Counted from the first letter of the stretch, positions 19,125 through 29,317 are shown. The stretch: 64,000 nucleotides of DNA from G963663365 sp963663365 (GCA_963663365.2 CAXXIH010000001.1:744001-808000), one strand, 5' to 3'. Made by a program: numbers and translations. Notes: a model not told the origin generated them from the sequence alone.

Positions 19125-19490
19125 ACGATTTGTTGATTTATAGACAAACATGTGGATGAAGCGGTTTCAAAACGCCATTCCGGAGGACAATGGTTCGGCG
19201 AGTCTGATACGGAAGGTGCTGGAATAGCAGCTAAACTTGCTAATCCTGATGTTTGCATTGAAGTTATTCCGGAAGGCTGGTAACAGGTTTGGCAGATCAT
19301 TCTCGTTGTGGGCTTGGGATCATGCTGCAATACCAATGGTATGTCTGCAGAGATGATGATTATCCAAAAGGCCTGGTTGGAAGCGTTGCAGTTTTTAGAG
19401 AAAGGAATCGATACGGATCAACTTCAAGCCGGTCTGCAAAGCATTATGCAAGCGGGGCCGTGACTTAAGATAACTAAAGGATCGTGATCC
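19125..19490. other. Intergenic region with a decayed MITE end
   Basis: About 366 bases without a convincing gene. From 19158 about 70 bases match the left end of the MITE family (GAAGCGGTTTCAAAACGCC ... CGGAAGGTGCTGG) without a matching right end. A short open frame, 19341-19463 (40 codons, ending LQAGLQSIMQAGP), has no ribosome-binding site and no family I know. Confidence 0.5.
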
Positions 19491-21005
19491 ATGGCCGAAG
19501 TTAACCGCCGCCAGTTCTTGAATCGAACCGCAAATGCAATTGCCGGTCTTTCTTTAGGCGCCGCCGGAATGCCATTTGTCCAATGTGGCTCATCCGCGAC
19601 CCGATTTTCGAAATCCAAACAAAGGCCGAATATCGTCTTTTTTCTTTCTGACGACCATGCGGTCCCGGCCATTAGTTGCTACGGAAGCCGAATTGCCCGG
19701 ACGCCGAACATTGACCGAATCGCCAATACGGGGCTACGGTTCACGAATTGTTTTTGCACGGAATCGATCTGCGCACCCAGCCGAACGGCGATTCTTACCG
19801 GGAAGTACGGCCATATTACGGGAGGTATAGGATGGGAGCATTATGACAGAAGCCACCGTACGTTTCCCGAGTATCTGCAAAATGCAGGATACCAAACCGC
19901 TTTGATGGGAAAATATCATTTGGGTGACGAACCTCTTGGCTTCGATACCTATAATATCCTGCCCGGTCAGGGGCGATATTACGACCCGGAGTTGATTTCA
20001 AAAGATGGGAAAAAAGTCTATTCCGGTTATGAAAGCGATGTTATTACCGATCTTGCTCTTGCTTGGCTTGGTGAGCGCGAACCGGGGAGGCCTTTTCTTT
20101 TATGTCTTCATGACAAAGCCACACACATGCCCTGGCAACCACCCGATCGCTATGCGCGGTTGTTGGAAAATGAGGACGTGCTGGAACCGGAATTTCTTTT
20201 TGATGACCATGAGGGACGTTCGGATGCTGTGACTCATGCCGATTTAACCATGGAAGGTTTAATGTTGTGGCAGGAAAAAATCTGGGGAGCGCCTCCAAGC
20301 GAACTTGGTGCTAACGAGAAACGCCGCTGGCTGTATCAGCAATACATCAAGCATTATATACGTACGGCCACGGCCATGGATGAGAATATCGGCCGTGTGC
20401 TCGATTATCTTGGCGCGCATGGGCTCGAAAAGAACACCATCGTTATTTATGCCTCCGATCAAGGCTTTTTTCTCGGCGAACATGGGTGGTTCGACAAACG
20501 CTGGATGTACGAAGAATCGCTTCGGTTACCCTTTCTCATTCGTTATCCCGGTATTACCGAGGCAGGTGCAGTCTGTGATGCCATGGTCATGAATATTGAT
20601 TTTGCGCCCACGCTACTGAATCTTGCGGGGATGCCTATCCCTGCGGATATGCAGGGGCGGAGCCTTTTGCCGTTGCTTAAAGGGGAGGATGCGCCTGAAT
20701 GGCGGAAATCATTGTTCTACCGTCACTATACCGGTGAGTTCGGCATACCGCCTCAATACGGCGTTCGCACGGAACGCTATAAATTAATTCATTTTTATGG
20801 ACGAACAAAACTCTACCGGCGGGATGAAAGCGAATGGCCATTTGTCGATGTCTGGGAATTATATGATCTTCAGAACGATCCGCATGAACGAAAGAATCTC
20901 TATGAATCGCCCCAACACCAAACGATTGTTCTAGAGCTAAAGAAAGAATTGACACGACTCCGGCGTGAACTCAAAGAGCCCGATGCGGAGCCGCTACTTT
21001 TTTGA
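19491..21005 (+). CDS. Exported sulfatase, S1 family
   Basis: 504 residues. N-terminal Tat-type signal (NRRQFLNRTANAIAGLSLG), then QRPNIVFFLSDDHAVPA and the CAPSR formylglycine signature (94-98). MGKYHLGDE and YASDQGFFLGEHGWFDKRWMYEESLRLP are diagnostic of arylsulfatase/heparan-type S1 enzymes. The C-terminal block YDLQNDPHERKNLYE is also conserved. AAGGA lies upstream of the start. It is followed 24 bases later by the GH95-like gene, so probably co-transcribed and acting on the same sulfated glycan. Confidence 0.93.
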   Translation: MAEVNRRQFLNRTANAIAGLSLGAAGMPFVQCGSSATRFSKSKQRPNIVFFLSDDHAVPAISCYGSRIARTPNIDRIANTGLRFTNCFCTESICAPSRTAILTGKYGHITGGIGWEHYDRSHRTFPEYLQNAGYQTALMGKYHLGDEPLGFDTYNILPGQGRYYDPELISKDGKKVYSGYESDVITDLALAWLGEREPGRPFLLCLHDKATHMPWQPPDRYARLLENEDVLEPEFLFDDHEGRSDAVTHADLTMEGLMLWQEKIWGAPPSELGANEKRRWLYQQYIKHYIRTATAMDENIGRVLDYLGAHGLEKNTIVIYASDQGFFLGEHGWFDKRWMYEESLRLPFLIRYPGITEAGAVCDAMVMNIDFAPTLLNLAGMPIPADMQGRSLLPLLKGEDAPEWRKSLFYRHYTGEFGIPPQYGVRTERYKLIHFYGRTKLYRRDESEWPFVDVWELYDLQNDPHERKNLYESPQHQTIVLELKKELTRLRRELKEPDAEPLLF

Positions 21006-21029
21006 TCCTACGATTTTGAATGGTGCACT

Positions 21030-23429
21030 ATGAAGAACCGGAATTGGCGTATAACTCAAGAATCTCAAGTCCATGGAAAATCCTTTGAAGTTGGGATTGT
21101 TCTATTTTTTGCGCTTTGTATGAGCGTACAGGTACAGGCGGATTTGAAACTGGGGCTTGAGCCGGGGGATTTGCGTCTCTGCAACGATGATATCGGTGTG
21201 ATTCTTTGGGGGCCGGATAACGCGGTGACCTTAAGCGTCGGGAAAAGCGATGTGTGGGACCGGCGTCTGCCGAAAGAATCTGTGCCCATTCTTACTGTCC
21301 AGCAGATGATGGACATGGCCATGGTTGGCGATAAGCGGATTCTAAACGGAGCGGACTATTATAAGAGTTATAATCACTATGATTTTCCCTGTCCCAAGCC
21401 GGTTGGCCAGTTGATTCTTTTAATGCCGTTTGTGGAGCCGGGCGGCAAAGTCGAGGTCGAGCATAGTACTTATGCTTATAAAATTACCGGGAAAAACGGA
21501 AAGAAAAAGGTTAAACTCAAGATATTTGTAAGCGCCCAGCGCAATCTTATTCTGTTATATGGTACGGGCGAGAATCTTGTTGCCGGCGATTTGGCGATTC
21601 GGCTCTATCGTCATCGGGATACGATTGTGCCCGGCGGTGAATTGCACCCTACGATTGCCGGGAAGAACTCACCAACAGATTTTGAGCGGCTGCCATTGCC
21701 CCGGGCGGGAGCGGAGAAAGACTCGTTTTGGATTGCGCAGGATTTTCCCGCCGATCTTACCTTTCCGGACGGCTTCGTTTCCGTATTGGCCGCACGTGTT
21801 GAGGGTGTTGAGACGGAATTTGAAACCGAACTCGGTAAGACCGGTTTGGGAACTCCGATGATTGCGGAAAAGGAGGGGCGCTTATCGCACGGTATTACCA
21901 AACGATTTACACCGATCAATGAAGCCCCCGGTTCCGCGGTTACGGCGAAATTAAGAAAAATCAATGGCCCCTTTTCCATTTATGCAACGGTTGTCACTAC
22001 GCAAGATTACTCCGATCCGTTTGTTGCATCGCAAGGTTTGCTGAAAGATGCGGTGCAAACCGGTACGGAGCCACTTTGGCAGGAACACGCTGAACGGCTG
22101 GAGCGGTATGAAATGGGCACTCGTGCCATTGCTTGGGTTGATGTGATTCGGGGGGCTGCTTATGACCAGGATTTGGTTGTCGATGAAATATGGGGCGGGA
22201 ATCCCTACCGTCTGCGTCCCGGTGGATATTTCGGCGACATTCCATTTTGCTCGGTCGATTCCACCAAGTATTGTTATCAAGACAGTTCACGTTGGCATGC
22301 CGATTTTCATTTTAATGAAGTGAGTGCGATTCGGTCGTGCATTTTGCGTCAGTTTGACTCTATGGATCCCTATCTGCGTCTGATGCAAACCATGATGCCC
22401 ATGTGTCAGGCCAATGCGCGTGAAGTCTACGGTTGCAGTGGTGTTATGTATCCTCTTGTTCATTATCCCATGAAAGCCGAGACCGTCATTCACACACATA
22501 TAACCTGGGAACAGAGCATGGAAATCACGGCGATGCTGCTCAAACCGTTTTGGCTTCGCTTTCAATACACTTGGGATATGGATTTTCTACGCGATATGGC
22601 GTATCCGATTATGCGTGAGGGTGCGCGTTTTTATGCGGACTTTCTCAAAAAAGAAGATGACGGGCTTTATCATGTCTTTCCGACTGTTTCTCCCGAACAC
22701 CGGGGTATAACCGAAAAACTCAAATACAACCACGACAGCCAGTCCGGGATTACGTTGATCCGTTATCACCTCCGGGCCACGGCCGAAGCCGCACGGCTTT
22801 TGGGTTGCGATGAAGGCGAAGCCGCACGTTGGTCTGAAATTGCAGAGAACATGCCCGCTTATCCTACTGTGCAGACGCCTGAGGGGCCGATTTTTATTGA
22901 TGTGGCGGGTGCGGAACCGCGAGAATACAACATCGCTGTCCCGTTAACCGCCGTGTTTTGGGGTGATGATATCGGCCTTGATTCCCCACCGGAGTTGCTC
23001 GAAATCATGCATCGGACGTTACGCCTAATTAATGTATGGGAACCACACCGCTTTTATCTACACCGTGTAAAAACACGTCTGGGCATTTATGACGAAAGTT
23101 CACCTTTGGATGTGGAGAATTTCTTGCAGTCTCATACCGGTGTAATTCGCGTATTTCCGGCTGTGCCTTCAGATTATGCGGGAGGTTTCAGTGATTTCGG
23201 AGCGCAGGGCGGTTTCGTCATTTCTTCACGCAGGAAACAAGATGGAGTCGAGTTTATTCGAGTGCAGTCATTAGCCGGTAATGATTGCAGCGTTGCGAAT
23301 CCGTGGCCCGACCGGGAAGTGGAAGTGATCTGCGAACTCGACGGTAAGAAGGTTTCGGCGACGGTCGAGCCGAAGACGATTCGTTTTAAAACCCAGTGTG
23401 ATGGGTTCTATCATTTACGGGCGAAATGA
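21030..23429 (+). CDS. Secreted GH95-like glycoside hydrolase
   Basis: 799 residues with a signal peptide (ends VQVQA). The N-terminal beta domain resembles GH95 (LEPGDLRLCNDDIGVILWG, WDRR). The middle is an (alpha/alpha)6 toroid with YPLVHYP, HTHITWEQSMEITAMLLKPFWLRF and YHVFPTVSPEH. The C-terminus NFLQSHTGVIRVFPAVPSDYAGGFSDFGAQGG closely follows the end of GH95 alpha-L-fucosidases/galactosidases. Similarity is at fold and motif level, so a distant family in the same clan is possible. Sits between a sulfatase and a pseudopilin. Confidence 0.75.
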   Translation: MKNRNWRITQESQVHGKSFEVGIVLFFALCMSVQVQADLKLGLEPGDLRLCNDDIGVILWGPDNAVTLSVGKSDVWDRRLPKESVPILTVQQMMDMAMVGDKRILNGADYYKSYNHYDFPCPKPVGQLILLMPFVEPGGKVEVEHSTYAYKITGKNGKKKVKLKIFVSAQRNLILLYGTGENLVAGDLAIRLYRHRDTIVPGGELHPTIAGKNSPTDFERLPLPRAGAEKDSFWIAQDFPADLTFPDGFVSVLAARVEGVETEFETELGKTGLGTPMIAEKEGRLSHGITKRFTPINEAPGSAVTAKLRKINGPFSIYATVVTTQDYSDPFVASQGLLKDAVQTGTEPLWQEHAERLERYEMGTRAIAWVDVIRGAAYDQDLVVDEIWGGNPYRLRPGGYFGDIPFCSVDSTKYCYQDSSRWHADFHFNEVSAIRSCILRQFDSMDPYLRLMQTMMPMCQANAREVYGCSGVMYPLVHYPMKAETVIHTHITWEQSMEITAMLLKPFWLRFQYTWDMDFLRDMAYPIMREGARFYADFLKKEDDGLYHVFPTVSPEHRGITEKLKYNHDSQSGITLIRYHLRATAEAARLLGCDEGEAARWSEIAENMPAYPTVQTPEGPIFIDVAGAEPREYNIAVPLTAVFWGDDIGLDSPPELLEIMHRTLRLINVWEPHRFYLHRVKTRLGIYDESSPLDVENFLQSHTGVIRVFPAVPSDYAGGFSDFGAQGGFVISSRRKQDGVEFIRVQSLAGNDCSVANPWPDREVEVICELDGKKVSATVEPKTIRFKTQCDGFYHLRAK

Positions 23430-23526
23430 TGCATAATTTCTGTTAATCCAGTTTGTGCCGGGAGGGCCGGGATTGTGTTTGATGGGGAGTCAGAGCCCGG
23501 CAAAGCGGTTAATTCGGAGGAAGGTG

Positions 23527-24171
23527 ATGACTGCTGTACATTGGAAACGTGGTGCATTCACGCTTATTGAACTCCTCATTGTTGTAGCCATCATCGGTAT
23601 TTTGGCGGCGATTGCCGTTCCCAATTTTCTCAATGCTCAAGCACGGGCCAAGATTGCCAAAGCCAAGGGCGATATGCGTTCGCTGGCAACAGCGATTGAA
23701 TCGTACCGTATTGATTTCAATCGTTTTCCGGAGCCGATTCGTCCCAGCCGGTGGGACACATCGGATCATACCGGCACTTTGACGGAATTGACGACACCTG
23801 TTGCTTATATCGGCGATGTGGATATGGAAGATCCATTTGTGAAGCGGAGATTTTGGGTTTCGTATGCGGTGGCCAATGTTCATCCGGCCTATATTTATGT
23901 TTATTACCGGGGATTTTGGGGGAAAGATTCTTCGGGTGGTGTGCCCGCGCGTTATGGAGTAAAGCCGGAAGGGATGCCGGATGGGATTGTGATGGTATCG
24001 AGAGGGCCGGATGGTCTTACGGGGGGAGGCATTTGGTATCCTTTGGAAGTGAAATTCAACAATAACCGTAATACGAATGACATTTATGCATCATCGAATG
24101 GATTGATGAGCACAGGCGGCATCTGTTGGTTTCTCGGGGATATTGCCTCGCCCGGTGACTGGGGCGGCTGA
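23527..24171 (+). CDS. GspG-like pseudopilin
   Basis: 214 residues from the ATG at 23527, which has GGAGGA 5 bases upstream; the frame is open back to 23455 but that extension has no pilin logic. Leader MTAVHWKRGA, then FTLIELLIVVAIIGILAA, then the linker LNAQARAKIAKAKGDMRSL. Shared family motifs are LTTPVAYIGDVDMEDPF, RGPDG, SSNGLMSTGG and a GD near the end. It lies between two glycosidase genes with gaps of 97 and 26 bases, so it is probably co-expressed with them. Confidence 0.9.
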   Translation: MTAVHWKRGAFTLIELLIVVAIIGILAAIAVPNFLNAQARAKIAKAKGDMRSLATAIESYRIDFNRFPEPIRPSRWDTSDHTGTLTELTTPVAYIGDVDMEDPFVKRRFWVSYAVANVHPAYIYVYYRGFWGKDSSGGVPARYGVKPEGMPDGIVMVSRGPDGLTGGGIWYPLEVKFNNNRNTNDIYASSNGLMSTGGICWFLGDIASPGDWGG

Positions 24172-24197
24172 ATCGGTGTCATGTTAAGGGAAACACC

Positions 24198-26159
24198 ATG
24201 CAACTTCCTGTGTTGATCATGTGTGTATTTTCATCTGCGTTGTTAGATGGAATTACAGTTCCCGAGGGAAATCCAGAGTTTCGAATTGAGCCGGATGCAC
24301 GGAGCCCTCAGATATCCTATTTGAGTTGGGATACAGAAGGCGGCGACCGCTCGAAACTCAATTTACTTTACGCGCCGGTTCGTTTAGAACTCCAAGTTAA
24401 TTCCGTTTGGAAAAAAGCAGAAGAATTGGAATTTGAAGTTGCGGAGAATTCCGTAGCGCGGTCCGAGTATCATGTAAAACCGGGTGATGCGTCTTCGGTA
24501 ATCTGGCGGATTGAGAGGGAGGAGCAAGGTCTGTCGATTGGTTTTACCGTGGAGAATTCCAGAGCAGCGAAATTGGATGGATTGCGGCTGGTTTTTCCTT
24601 TCGATCCTAAAGCGACCGCCACCACAGTTCTCCCCTGTGAATGGGCGAACGTTAACGTGATGCGACTTCCGGTAATCATCAGTGCGCCGGATCTTGGGCA
24701 AATGCTCTTGGAATGTGAATCGGAAGTTGATGTCAGCGGATCATTGAAGGGAGTACGAAAGAGCGGTGAAAGACATAAAGTTGATTTTTGTCTCGAATGG
24801 CCGGTGACGGAGGATCATGAAGTCGCCTTTCTGATTACTCCTGTCCACCTTCAGCAGCCTGAAGGGCTGAAGGACGAAGAGTTGTGGCGCGCGGTTAGGC
24901 GTGGTTGGTTCAATATGCTGCAACCCAGCTCGCAATGGGGGAGTCCTGACCGGCCTCAAAATGGACAGCCCGGATTGTTGGCAAACAATGTAGTAAGTGA
25001 TCCGGTAAGTTGTGTTTTGCATATGATGTCGGATCATGTGTTCTTAGTCCCGGAACTCGCTCCGGGAGTTAAAGCGGCTCCGCTCTTGGGAGCAACGGTG
25101 GATTGGTGGCTGGATCATGGAATTCAAGAGAACGGGGAGATGCACTCCTGGAGGACGGTAACCGGCATGCTCGATGCCAATGCCGGGCCGCTGATTGGAG
25201 CCTGGTGTTATGCGGAGACATCCGGCAACACGGCATGGCTGGAACGCCGTATTGCTGTTCTCGAACGTCTTGCGGATTATCTGTCCGGTCGCGATATTGA
25301 CAATGACGGTCTTGTTGAAGCGGTGCATTCGGGCAATTACGGAACGCAGATTGGCCGGTTCGGTAGTTCTGCTTACGACACGATCAATTCCGGGCATAAA
25401 GATGCTTATGGCAACGCACTCACCTACCGGGCATGGCGTTGCCTATCTGATTTGGAGCGCCGACTCGGACGCACCGAACAAGCGCAAAGATATTCAAGCT
25501 TGGCGGACCGGCTGAAAAGAACATACGAGCAGACTTTTTACAATCCGGATACCGGGTGGTTGGGCTGGTGGCGAAGCGAGGATGGCGAGCTACACGATCT
25601 CTCCGCTCCCATGATTACGAGCATTGCGATTTTATACGGTCTTGTTGATGTTGAATCCGGCCACGGGATGCTCGTACAACTTTGGCAAAAGATCGAGTCG
25701 GTAGGCTTCACACGTTTTGATTTAGGTGTGCCCCTTACTTTGGAGCCGGTTCGCAAAGGGAATTACATGCTTCCTAGGCCCGGGCGCACGTCCCGTCCGC
25801 ACGGAGCTCCGGAACGGGAGGATGGAAGCGATACGTTTCAGATGTACTTGAACGGCGGGTGCTGTGTCAGCGATGCCTATTATTTGATTACGGCCTTGAA
25901 TATGGTTGGCGAGACACAAAAAGCCGACAGAATTCTTTGTGCGATGTTGAAACGCCAGGTAGAGGGTGTTTTTGAAAATGGCGGTGGATTTCAGAACGGT
26001 GTCATTGACAAATATCCATTGGGAGCGGAGTTTTATGACTGGAACGGAAATACCTGCGGATATGAAGGGCATTTGGTCTATAGTTTTTCATTTCTTCAGG
26101 CTGTGCTGCTTCGCGAACCGGACATTCGTGCGCGGTTATTTCATCCACTTTTTGAGTGA
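24198..26159 (+). CDS. Secreted six-hairpin glycosidase-like protein
   Basis: 653 residues, signal peptide about 1-17. An N-terminal beta-sandwich (about 20-215) is followed by an (alpha/alpha)6 domain of the GH63/GH78/MGH1-like superfamily: DNDGLVEAVHSGNYG, SAYDTINSGHKDAYGNALTYRAWRCLSDLERRLGR, ADRLKRTYEQTFYNPDTGWLGWW and YLNGGCCVSDAYYLITALN. Acidic residues in DNDGLVE and the C-terminal DWNGNTCGYEGH are plausible catalytic candidates. AAGGGA precedes the ATG. Substrate is not predictable from motifs; context suggests a fucose-, rhamnose- or galactose-rich polymer. Confidence 0.75.
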   Translation: MQLPVLIMCVFSSALLDGITVPEGNPEFRIEPDARSPQISYLSWDTEGGDRSKLNLLYAPVRLELQVNSVWKKAEELEFEVAENSVARSEYHVKPGDASSVIWRIEREEQGLSIGFTVENSRAAKLDGLRLVFPFDPKATATTVLPCEWANVNVMRLPVIISAPDLGQMLLECESEVDVSGSLKGVRKSGERHKVDFCLEWPVTEDHEVAFLITPVHLQQPEGLKDEELWRAVRRGWFNMLQPSSQWGSPDRPQNGQPGLLANNVVSDPVSCVLHMMSDHVFLVPELAPGVKAAPLLGATVDWWLDHGIQENGEMHSWRTVTGMLDANAGPLIGAWCYAETSGNTAWLERRIAVLERLADYLSGRDIDNDGLVEAVHSGNYGTQIGRFGSSAYDTINSGHKDAYGNALTYRAWRCLSDLERRLGRTEQAQRYSSLADRLKRTYEQTFYNPDTGWLGWWRSEDGELHDLSAPMITSIAILYGLVDVESGHGMLVQLWQKIESVGFTRFDLGVPLTLEPVRKGNYMLPRPGRTSRPHGAPEREDGSDTFQMYLNGGCCVSDAYYLITALNMVGETQKADRILCAMLKRQVEGVFENGGGFQNGVIDKYPLGAEFYDWNGNTCGYEGHLVYSFSFLQAVLLREPDIRARLFHPLFE

Positions 26160-26175
26160 ATGAGGTATCGGTGAG

Positions 26176-26865
26176 ATGATATCTGTTTTTATTGTTCTAA
26201 GAACAGCTGTTAAGCCACTTGCTGTCCCGAGCAAGCGTAAGGCTTTTACATTGATCGAACTTTTAATTGTCGTAGCCATCATCGGTATCTTGGCGGCGAT
26301 TGCCGTTCCTAATTTCATGAATGCCCGAATCCGTGCCAAGATTGCCAAGTGTTTCGGTGATATCAACATGCTCTATGAGCAGAATATCATCCGTAAGATG
26401 GATACGAATCTGTGGTTGATCGACGGCAACGATGGGGGGCCCAATCCAAACTGCAACTTTACGGCCGGTTATAATTATTGGGGAAAGACCTGCGAGCAGG
26501 CGGGACTACCCGCGGGATGCTACGATCCGCTGCACAACGGTCAAATCTTTGAATCGCTTACGACACCGATTGCCTATATCGGTACGATTCCAACGGATCC
26601 ATTTTTGCCGGGGCTTTTTTATAACTATGGTGACGGTGGTTGCGCCAATGAACCGACCAATTCCGGCTCGTTCTGGGTTTTCTTTTCCTCAGGTCCGGAC
26701 AAGGATTATACGGATATGCATTGGTCGGCCAGTCACGATCCTTATGCCGCCTATCATCCCTCCAATGGGCTCATCAGCAACGGTGATGTCTGGAAAGCCC
26801 ACCCCATCACGAGCCAGACCGAAACCATGTTGTGGGTTTTGGGACAGCAACATTCCTTCTTTTAG
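26176..26865 (+). CDS. GspG-like pseudopilin with long leader
   Basis: 229 residues, starting 16 bases after the glycosidase stop. An unusually long leader of about 23 residues precedes the processing site (SKRKA then FTLIELLIVVAIIGILAA). Family motifs: LTTPIAYIGTIPTDPFLPG, SGPDKDYTD and PSNGLISNGDV. A Cys-rich segment (NCNFTAGYNYWGKTCEQAGLPAGC) could form a disulfide in the periplasmic domain and is absent from its paralogs. Confidence 0.9.
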   Translation: MISVFIVLRTAVKPLAVPSKRKAFTLIELLIVVAIIGILAAIAVPNFMNARIRAKIAKCFGDINMLYEQNIIRKMDTNLWLIDGNDGGPNPNCNFTAGYNYWGKTCEQAGLPAGCYDPLHNGQIFESLTTPIAYIGTIPTDPFLPGLFYNYGDGGCANEPTNSGSFWVFFSSGPDKDYTDMHWSASHDPYAAYHPSNGLISNGDVWKAHPITSQTETMLWVLGQQHSFF

Positions 26866-27056
26866 GCGGCCATTGAGCGCCGGAATGTAGTAACAGAAGC
26901 ATTTGGCTCCTAATTAACGGTAAAACCATCAGATGAATGCCGGAATCGTTCTTTCGGGGAGGGATTTAATTTCAGGAAAAACAACTGGGAATATAAAAAA
27001 TTTTGTAGCACAATCCACTTGTGAGGAAACAGTGATTTGTGGCGTGAGGTGATGTG

Positions 27057-29288
27057 ATGAGTGGTCAAGGTGCACGCCCTCAACAGGGCGGATGGTCATG
27101 GGCCGGTGAATTTTGGGGTGGGCTGGCCGCAATGCTGGTAGCGCTGCCTTCAGCGATTGCTTTCGGTGTTTTGGTTTATACAGGAATCGGGTCGGAGTAT
27201 GCCGGGCAGGGGGCCATGGTTGGTATTCTCGGTGCCGCAGCCTGCGGGATGGTTGCACCGCTTTGCGGGCGGACGGGGGGGTTGATTTCGGCTCCTTGTG
27301 CGCCAGCCGCGGCGGTGCTTTCCGCATTGGTTGCCGGAATCTTTGCCAACCGGATCGGAAGCGGGATTCCGCCGGAGAGCATCCCCACATTGATCGCGCT
27401 GGCTGGTCTGATGGCCGCCGGATTTCAGGTTTTGTACGGCATTATCGGCGGGGGACGTTTAATAAAATTTATCCCCTATCCGGTTGTGTCGGGGTACCTT
27501 TCGGGTGTCGGCGTATTGATTGCCTTAGGGCAGCTCCCCAAGATTCTTGGCCTGCCCAAAGATACAGCGCTTTTGCGCGGCTTGATAACACCGGACCTAT
27601 GGCAATGGGAGGGCCTGCTTGTGGGGCTAATGACCATCTTGGTTATGGTTGCGGCGCCATTTATTACAAAAAAAATTCCGGCGGCGATTCTGGCTTTGCT
27701 GGGTGGAATGCTGACGTATTTTGCGTTGGCGTATTACCATCCCAGTTTAAGAGTTCCCACCGATAATCCCTTTATCATCGGACCGATTCAAACCTCGGGC
27801 TCGGTTCTGGATTCGATGCTAGGCCGCGCCAATATTGTTTTTCATCTTGATTTTGTCTCGGTACGTCTAATCCTGATTTCATCGTTAACGCTGTCGGTGC
27901 TTTTGTCTATCGATACGCTAAAGACCTGTGTTGTGCTCGATGTTTTAATTCGCCGCCGCCATAACTCCAACCGAGAACTAATCGGGCAAGGAGTCGGTAA
28001 TCTTGCAGCGTTTTTTGCGGGAGGGATGCCCGGCGCGGGTACCATGGGGCCGACGCTTGTTAATGTCACAAGCGGGGGGCGTTCGCCCCGGTCAGGCTTT
28101 TTGGCAGGTGTTTTTGCCGTATTAACGTTGGTGTTGTTGGGCGGTTTGATTGCTTGGGTGCCTATTGGCGCATTGGCAGGCATCCTTTTGGTGATCGCCT
28201 GCCGTATGTTCGATTGGAGCATGTTCCGTCTATTACGTTATCCGGCCGGGCGGTTGGATTTCGCAGTGATCGCCGCAGTGATTGTTGTAGCCGTCACGGT
28301 CGATCTAATAATGGCTTCCGGTGTGGGCATTGTTTTGGCGATTCTATTGTTTATTCGCGATCAGATTAGAGGGTCGGTGATCCGTAGAAAGGCTTGTCTT
28401 AATCAGGTTTCTTCCAAAACCCGCCGTCTGGCAGCCGAACGCGAGGTCCTGGGTGAATACGGCGACAATGCCGTCTTTTGCGAATTGCAGGGGAACTTGT
28501 TTTTTGGAACCACGGATCAATTGTTTACGCAGTTGGAGGCCGATTTGCGTTCAAAGCGATACGTGCTTTTGCATATGCGCCGTGTTCAGTCGATGGATTA
28601 TACCGCCGCGCATCTTTTTAAACAGATGCAAACTCAATTGGCTGAGCGTGACGGTCGTTTGTTGATCAGTGAAATCCCATCGGGGCTTTTTGATGAGCGC
28701 GATTTTGAATACTACCTGACACAGTTGGGGGCAAACCACGAGGGTAGCGGCGTGCTAATCATGGAGACCTTGGATGGCGCTTTGGAATGGATGGAAGAGC
28801 GTATCTTGGAGGAAGCGGGTATCACCTTGCGAGGCGATGAGCATCGGATCGAATTAAAAGATATCGATCTTTTCCAAGGATTCGATTCGAAGATTTTAGA
28901 GGGACTTAGTGCATGTGTGCGTGAGGTCACCATTCCGGAAGGGCAGAAAGTTTTTTCGGAAGGCGATGATGGCAACGAAATCTATTTTGTCAGGAAAGGG
29001 AGTATTTGTATCCTTTTGCCGTTGGAAAAGGATAAACGCCATCACCTGGCGACAATCGGCTGCGGCGATTTTTTCGGCGAACTTTCTTTTCTTGATCAGC
29101 GCACACGTTCAGCCGATGCCGAGGCGAAAACGCCGACCGAACTCTATGCGCTTTCCCGATCCCGTTTCGATGCGCAGGCGCAATCCGATATGGATTTCGG
29201 AATCCATGTTTTTTCACGGTTGGCGTTGGAAATTGCCCACCGTCTTCGTCAGACAGATGCGGAATTGCGCGCGCTTGAAGAGCATTAA
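27057..29288 (+). CDS. SulP/SLC26 anion permease with STAS and cyclic-nucleotide-binding domains
   Basis: 743 residues from the ATG at 27057 with GAGGTG 7 bases upstream (GTG at 27054 also in frame). Residues about 10-435 form the SulP membrane domain (FWGGLAAMLVALPSAIAFGVLVYTG, a sulfate-permease N-terminal signature). About 469-584 is a STAS domain (NAVFCELQGNLFFGTTDQL, QSMDYTAAHLFKQM). About 604-735 is a cNMP-binding fold (LFQGFDSKILEGL, IPEGQKVFSEGDDGNEIYFVRKG, GDFFGELSFLDQRTRSADAEA). It probably moves sulfate or bicarbonate under nucleotide control. Its place after sulfatase and glycosidase genes suggests handling of released sulfate. Confidence 0.9.
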   Translation: MSGQGARPQQGGWSWAGEFWGGLAAMLVALPSAIAFGVLVYTGIGSEYAGQGAMVGILGAAACGMVAPLCGRTGGLISAPCAPAAAVLSALVAGIFANRIGSGIPPESIPTLIALAGLMAAGFQVLYGIIGGGRLIKFIPYPVVSGYLSGVGVLIALGQLPKILGLPKDTALLRGLITPDLWQWEGLLVGLMTILVMVAAPFITKKIPAAILALLGGMLTYFALAYYHPSLRVPTDNPFIIGPIQTSGSVLDSMLGRANIVFHLDFVSVRLILISSLTLSVLLSIDTLKTCVVLDVLIRRRHNSNRELIGQGVGNLAAFFAGGMPGAGTMGPTLVNVTSGGRSPRSGFLAGVFAVLTLVLLGGLIAWVPIGALAGILLVIACRMFDWSMFRLLRYPAGRLDFAVIAAVIVVAVTVDLIMASGVGIVLAILLFIRDQIRGSVIRRKACLNQVSSKTRRLAAEREVLGEYGDNAVFCELQGNLFFGTTDQLFTQLEADLRSKRYVLLHMRRVQSMDYTAAHLFKQMQTQLAERDGRLLISEIPSGLFDERDFEYYLTQLGANHEGSGVLIMETLDGALEWMEERILEEAGITLRGDEHRIELKDIDLFQGFDSKILEGLSACVREVTIPEGQKVFSEGDDGNEIYFVRKGSICILLPLEKDKRHHLATIGCGDFFGELSFLDQRTRSADAEAKTPTELYALSRSRFDAQAQSDMDFGIHVFSRLALEIAHRLRQTDAELRALEEH

Positions 29289-29317
29289 AGATGTTTATTA
29301 TTTAACGCAAAAGATGT

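Noticed and set aside
19341..19463. 40-residue gene between the fusion fucosidase and the sulfatase
   Set aside because: No ribosome-binding site, no recognisable family, and next to a decayed MITE end; noted only in the intergenic entry.
23455..23526. N-terminal extension of the pseudopilin at 23.5 kb
   Set aside because: The ATG at 23527 has a strong ribosome-binding site and gives a normal short leader.
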